Notes under the pieces: generated by a model
Database searches by the model: none
Seen by the model: the letters and a program-made list of their open reading frames with translations, nothing else
What the model was told of the DNA's origin: nothing
Source of the DNA: Dioscorea cayenensis subsp. rotundata
Taxonomy: Eukaryota > Streptophyta > Magnoliopsida > Dioscoreales > Dioscoreaceae
Assembly: GCF_009730915.1 (NCBI RefSeq)
Contig: NC_052475.1
Span: forward strand, 29,759,016 to 29,823,015
Direction: 5' to 3'
DNA length: 64,000 nt
Position numbers and translations under genes: made by a program
Shown here: positions 60,314 to 64,000 of the stretch, in pieces
Layout: each line of letters opens with the position of its first letter
Numbering within the stretch: position 1 is the first letter of the stretch

Positions 60314-61509
60314 CTTGTCAACGATATCGTCAAGTAGCTGCATATCACTCTTGAAGGAGCCTGTTGAATTCTTCAACTTTAGAAAAACTATGGGTGACTG
60401 AGGATGGCTTGAAATAGTAAGCCCGGGAACATCGAAAAGACTCGCATTTATCGACCAAGGCATTTAAGAATGGTAAGGAATAATAATTGGCCTTAGTTGT
60501 TCATGAAAAATAGTTTTATTGTGTTAAAGATTACATTTCCACGGAAAGAGCAATGTTATTCCTCAATGATGCAAGGATGGTTGGGTTCTCTTCCAAGTAA
60601 TTGGTGCATTCTCTATGTCCGCATATGGAATTCATGGCTCTATCTCAACTATCATAAACTTTTTTCTTCTTCAACTCTCCAAAGAAAGAAAGCCTTTGTG
60701 AACTTGGGAAAATTTTTTAATAAAAGTGAAATCTGGAAGGTGGATGTGAAATCATCATTATTATATATATATATATATATATATTTATATGATATAGAGT
60801 AAATGAGAGATCGAAAAATGGTCATAGATTCTCATGTTTCTCTTGACCAAGTGAGAGTGTGGACAAAGTCGGGCTCGGGTGTTTCGTTTGTAATATTTTA
60901 CTAAAACTTTGGTTTGTTTGGTAGTAATACAAAGTTTTGAAGGCAAAGACTTTTATTCCTTGGTCTCATCATCATGGACAATGGCACACAACCATAAATG
61001 ATCAGTGGCATCACAATTTGACAAAAATGGCAAAGATTCAAAGATGGCAGACCATCAATAGGGGATAAAGAGAAAAACACTAAAGACATTTTTAAAATTT
61101 TTTTCTGTTAACTTCTAGTGCTAATCTACTCGAGATATCAAATGGAACATCATTTGGCAATAACATCGAAATTCTATCGAATTATCGGTTATGGAAATTG
61201 AAAGCACAGAGCTTTCCTTCGTTCATTCATTCATTCAATCTTTCTTTCTCATAGAGAAAATTCATTGGAAAACATAATGAAGATGTGAAGAAGAAGAAGA
61301 AGAAGAAGAAGGTGCACACCTTTTTGAGATCCCATGAATGATCTCAAAGTCGGTTGCTTTTGCATCACGTATACAACGAACAAATAGAAGTAGTGAAAAG
61401 AATAATTTAAAGAGAATCAAAGGACATACCGGAACATCACAATATTCAGCAAGCTCTTATCCATAATAAGCCGAAAATGGTATCTTTCCCAACAATCCAG
61501 TGGGGCTAC
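60314..61509 (-). pseudogene. LCB1: Serine palmitoyltransferase LCB1 fragments
   Basis: Two exon relics on the minus strand in correct order. Exon 61509-61430 reads VAPLD, then ERYHFRLIMDKS, corresponding to the conserved IAPLDE...KYRFR...DES segment of the LCB1 fold. Exon 60440-60314 reads DVPGLTISSHPQSPIVFLKL and ends at a good donor after DIVDK. LCB1 is the non-catalytic subunit of the ER enzyme that condenses serine and palmitoyl-CoA, the first step in sphingolipid synthesis. The first exon is shortened, the exon expected between them and the N-terminal exons were not found, and downstream exons would fall near or in the gap. A decayed copy is likely; a split real gene is possible. Confidence 0.6.
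61287..61311 (+). repeat. (GAA)n microsatellite
   Basis: About eight GAA units between the two LCB1-like exons. Confidence 0.8.
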
Positions 61510-61559
61510 CTGACCAGGATTTTGCAACAGAGAAATACCATCATAAATAAAAGAGTAAT

Positions 61560-62290
61560 CACAACTTAGAAAAGTCCATCAAAAGAAAAAGAAAAGGAAT
61601 TGGGATGGAGTGTAAGTGAGCATGAGAGAGAAGGAATCAAGAGCTCGAGAGAAGTCACCGTGAACCTGGAAATTGCGGGTGAGGTCAGGTCAAGGAGGTT
61701 GAGGGCCTCGTTGACGCGGAGAGAGAGGTCGGTGCTGCTATTCTTCTCGGACTCCAAGATAGGGTTGAAGGGCCGCAAAGGGGAGACGGTAAGGAAGGTT
61801 AGAAGAGGGAGGAATGCAGCTCCAACGACGGCGGGAAGGGTGGCCGGGAGGGGAGAGAGAAGAACAGAGAAAATGGTTCACATGTCTCATGATTTTCAAT
61901 GGAAGTAGAAGGAATGGCCACACATGAGTTGCCTCCTGATTAGTATCAGAGTCTTCAGCACCATGCATCTTCATCATCGCCCTCTCCTTTGGTGTATCAA
62001 GGTCCTCTCCATTTTTTTGGAGAGTTAGGGTTATGTCAAGTGTTAATTGGTTGTGTGAGTAAGAAATGGATTGTGTTTGCTAATCTTTAATATTAACCGT
62101 CGGATAAGATGGTGATAAGATTGTACTTTTTTTGATTTCAACCCTAGCTTAAAAAAAACGAATAGGAAAAATGTGTTCAATGGTATGCTCACTCGCAGGT
62201 TATGAGTGTTAATGTGGACCAGCGGCCAACACACCCAATCACAGCAAGCCAAATGTTAAAACTATGAGAAATAGTGATTTTTAGGGGATA
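61560..62290. other. Uncharacterised GC-richer segment
   Basis: A minus-strand frame from about 61880 to 61566 begins without ATG in a hydrophobic run and continues as ESEKNSSTDLSLRVNEALNLL. A donor-like GTTCAC follows SPAIS. It could be an exon of an unrecognised or decayed gene. I cannot assign it. Confidence 0.25.
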
Positions 62291-62747
62291 GAATTAAGAT
62301 GCAGTATATATATGGGATGACTATTAAAAAAAATTAACCATATTATACCAGAAACATATGATTGCGAGCCAACGCAAACAAACAAATACTAACACGCTTA
62401 ATTGTTGTGGTTTATTTCTTCCCTCTCCGTCTCCGCGGGTGAATCGTGTTCCTCTTCGCGAGATCTCTTCAAAACCCTAACACTAGAACTCGCCCTGAGC
62501 TCCAATTCCAGGTTTGTTTCTTCATTGTTTTGGTTTATATTCCAATGTTTTAGATCCTGGATCGCTGATTTGAGTGGGGGTTTCTTATGATTTGATTTGA
62601 ATCCGTGCTCTTCAACAGCTTTGTTTCTGTTCTTAGGATTCATTTGCTTATCCGATGGAATTCTAATCGAGAGTAACCTAATCCTCTTGTTTTTCTTCGC
62701 AGAACGAGCTTATTAAATCTTGTAGGGTTTCTGGATTTGGTTTAGTG

Positions 62748-63422
62748 ATGAATTCGAGAAGGCTGCTTCCCAAATCTCTCCATTTTTCTGTTTTTTGAAT
62801 GAGAAATCTTGATTTACGTTTTCATTTTGCGATGTATTAGCTATTTGTGTTATATAATCTAACCAAGTCTTTGATTAATGTTGCGATTTGTGATTTTGTT
62901 TTTCTTGGTATTGACGATGTTTTGCTAGTTATGCTGATCAATAGGGACAGTTAATAGATGGGTTTCTTGTGTCAAGTATCAGATGCTTAGCTTATTCACT
63001 AGTGGATGTTTAATATCCACTGTTCTAATAAATAGTTGTTGATATTGTGTTTTCCGAACTTGAAAATGTGAGGCATGTGTGATTTATATTTTGTATTAAT
63101 TGATCAAAATGTCACTCAAGTGAATGGAATCTTATGGGAGGATTCTTCTGTTTGACTTGCATGGATCTGATGAAAAATGAATTTTTGGGGTGAGATGTGA
63201 TAATCTGCGTCAGCATTGTTATTCACCATAAGCTCTTCAATTACTTACATGTGATTTGAATATTTGCAGGGACTACCATAATGGCAGAGCTGCTTTATTT
63301 GATGGCATTGAAGAAGGTGGGGGTCAGAGCCTCATCCTATTCTTCTCTCGTGAAATAGATGAGCATGAAAAATAAGAGAGCTATTGATGGGCTCCAAGAT
63401 TGAGTCAATTTCTCTTAAGAGA
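62748..63422 (+). pseudogene. Bet1-like SNARE (BS14 family), broken 5' part
   Basis: Exon 1 (62748-62761) codes MNSR plus a split Arg codon. Exon 2 (63270-63422) follows a TTTGCAG acceptor and reads DYHNGRAALFDGIEEGG, the N-terminus of plant Bet1-like Qc-SNAREs, which drive fusion between ER and Golgi membranes. The rest of exon 2 matches the family only by changing frame: surplus bases in the GGGGG run (near 63318), TCTTCTCTCG (near 63345), GAAAAAT (near 63370) and TTTCTCTT (near 63410), plus an in-frame TGA in place of an Arg codon. The exon 1 donor reads GC, not GT. A telo-box (AAACCCTA, about 62473-62480) and CT-rich leader mark the promoter. The SNARE helix and anchor would lie beyond the window. 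Recent pseudogene or heavily misassembled real gene. Confidence 0.7.
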
Positions 63423-64000
63423 GTAAGTCATTATTTCTGTTGTTGAGTCATGCATGTGTTTTGATTGATGGCTTTGTAGAGAATGTGTAGAAATTCTTTA
63501 AATTAGTTTGCCTCATGGAATTGTTTTTTCTACTATTTTTTAGTCACCTTTAGGTGCGACAATAAAACTGCTAAGTTTTGTACATTCACTTTTTTTTATT
63601 TTTATTTTTATGTGCAGACATTATTTTAGTTTCCTAGTGTAAACTAGAAAATCATGACTTTTTGTTGGAATTGAAGTTAACTTCTGTGCTACTTTTAGTA
63701 GCTACCTATTCAGTATGATTTTATCAGTTAATACTGGGATTACTAGCAACTATTATTCGAGAATTGCTCAGTGTAGTTTCCTCATCCTTTATAGATTCTG
63801 AGATTGACTATTCTTCTATGATTTGTATCAAATTTGTCAAGGTCGCTATATTGGCTTGAAGTTTCACATTAGGTACTGGACTGCCACAATTGCTAAACGT
63901 ACAATCAATTTTCATTATGATCCTCTAAATTTAGCTCCCACCCAACTGCAAATGTAAGATATCCTAGCGGTAAACTTTATTGCTTTTTGACTTTTCTTTG
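63423..64000 (+). other. Intron of the Bet1-like gene, continuing past the window
   Basis: Begins with a consensus GTAAGT donor. No further exon was seen before the window ends. Confidence 0.5.

Noticed and set aside
1..64000. tRNA, rRNA and microRNA genes
   Set aside because: I saw no convincing cloverleaf or rRNA sequence by eye; a covariance-model scan would be decisive and could not be run.

Overview
The window is plant nuclear DNA: spliced genes with GT-AG introns, AT-rich intergenic DNA full of microsatellites, and plant gene families (FAR1-related/GATA factor, GIS-type C2H2 zinc finger, RMC1/Mic1-like protein, plastid co-chaperonin, Bet1-like SNARE). A rearranged endogenous geminivirus cluster suggests a yam (Dioscorea), where such insertions are known. 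That assignment is inference, not proof. Two runs of exactly 1,000 N (16263-17262 and 58204-59203) are scaffold gaps.

Layout. 1-4.9 kb: decayed Mutator-like (MULE) transposase on the minus strand and related debris rich in a GTTTAAA motif. 5.2-10.7 kb: an intact five-exon gene (+) whose 762-residue product joins a GATA zinc finger to a FAR1/MULE/SWIM protein. 11.6-14.9 kb: a decayed chloroplast 20 kDa co-chaperonin gene (+). 17.46-24.62 kb: endogenous geminivirus cluster made of one near full-length genome, two genomes sharing one large deletion, and about three tandem units of roughly 0.82 kb with two deletions each, joined through inversions. 24.73-24.90 kb: one orphan last exon resembling the GPI mannosyltransferase PIG-V. 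25.83-30.85 kb (-): RMC1/Mic1-like gene in 11 exons, broken only by three +1 homopolymer frameshifts. 32.97-35.17 kb: a 195-bp repeat also found beside the virus cluster, then a 2-kb fold-back of two inverted MITE-like elements.

35-57 kb is gene-poor. It holds a LINE remnant, two small elements inserted in (TA)n microsatellites, dense (TA)n/(GA)n/(CA)n tracts, and one intact gene: a single-exon C2H2 zinc-finger factor with a C-terminal EAR-like motif (43.27-44.15 kb, -). 57-62 kb contains fragments of a serine palmitoyltransferase LCB1 gene (-). 62.4-64 kb begins a Bet1-like SNARE gene (+) with several indels.

The genes do not form a pathway. Two are transcription factors (light/development and epidermal or trichome type), two serve membrane traffic (RMC1 in Rab7 activation on endosomes, Bet1-like in ER-Golgi fusion), and the rest are relics. 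The most unusual part is the geminivirus cluster: it preserves defective, origin-bearing subgenomic molecules as a tandem array, with inversion junctions exactly at the replication-origin hairpin.
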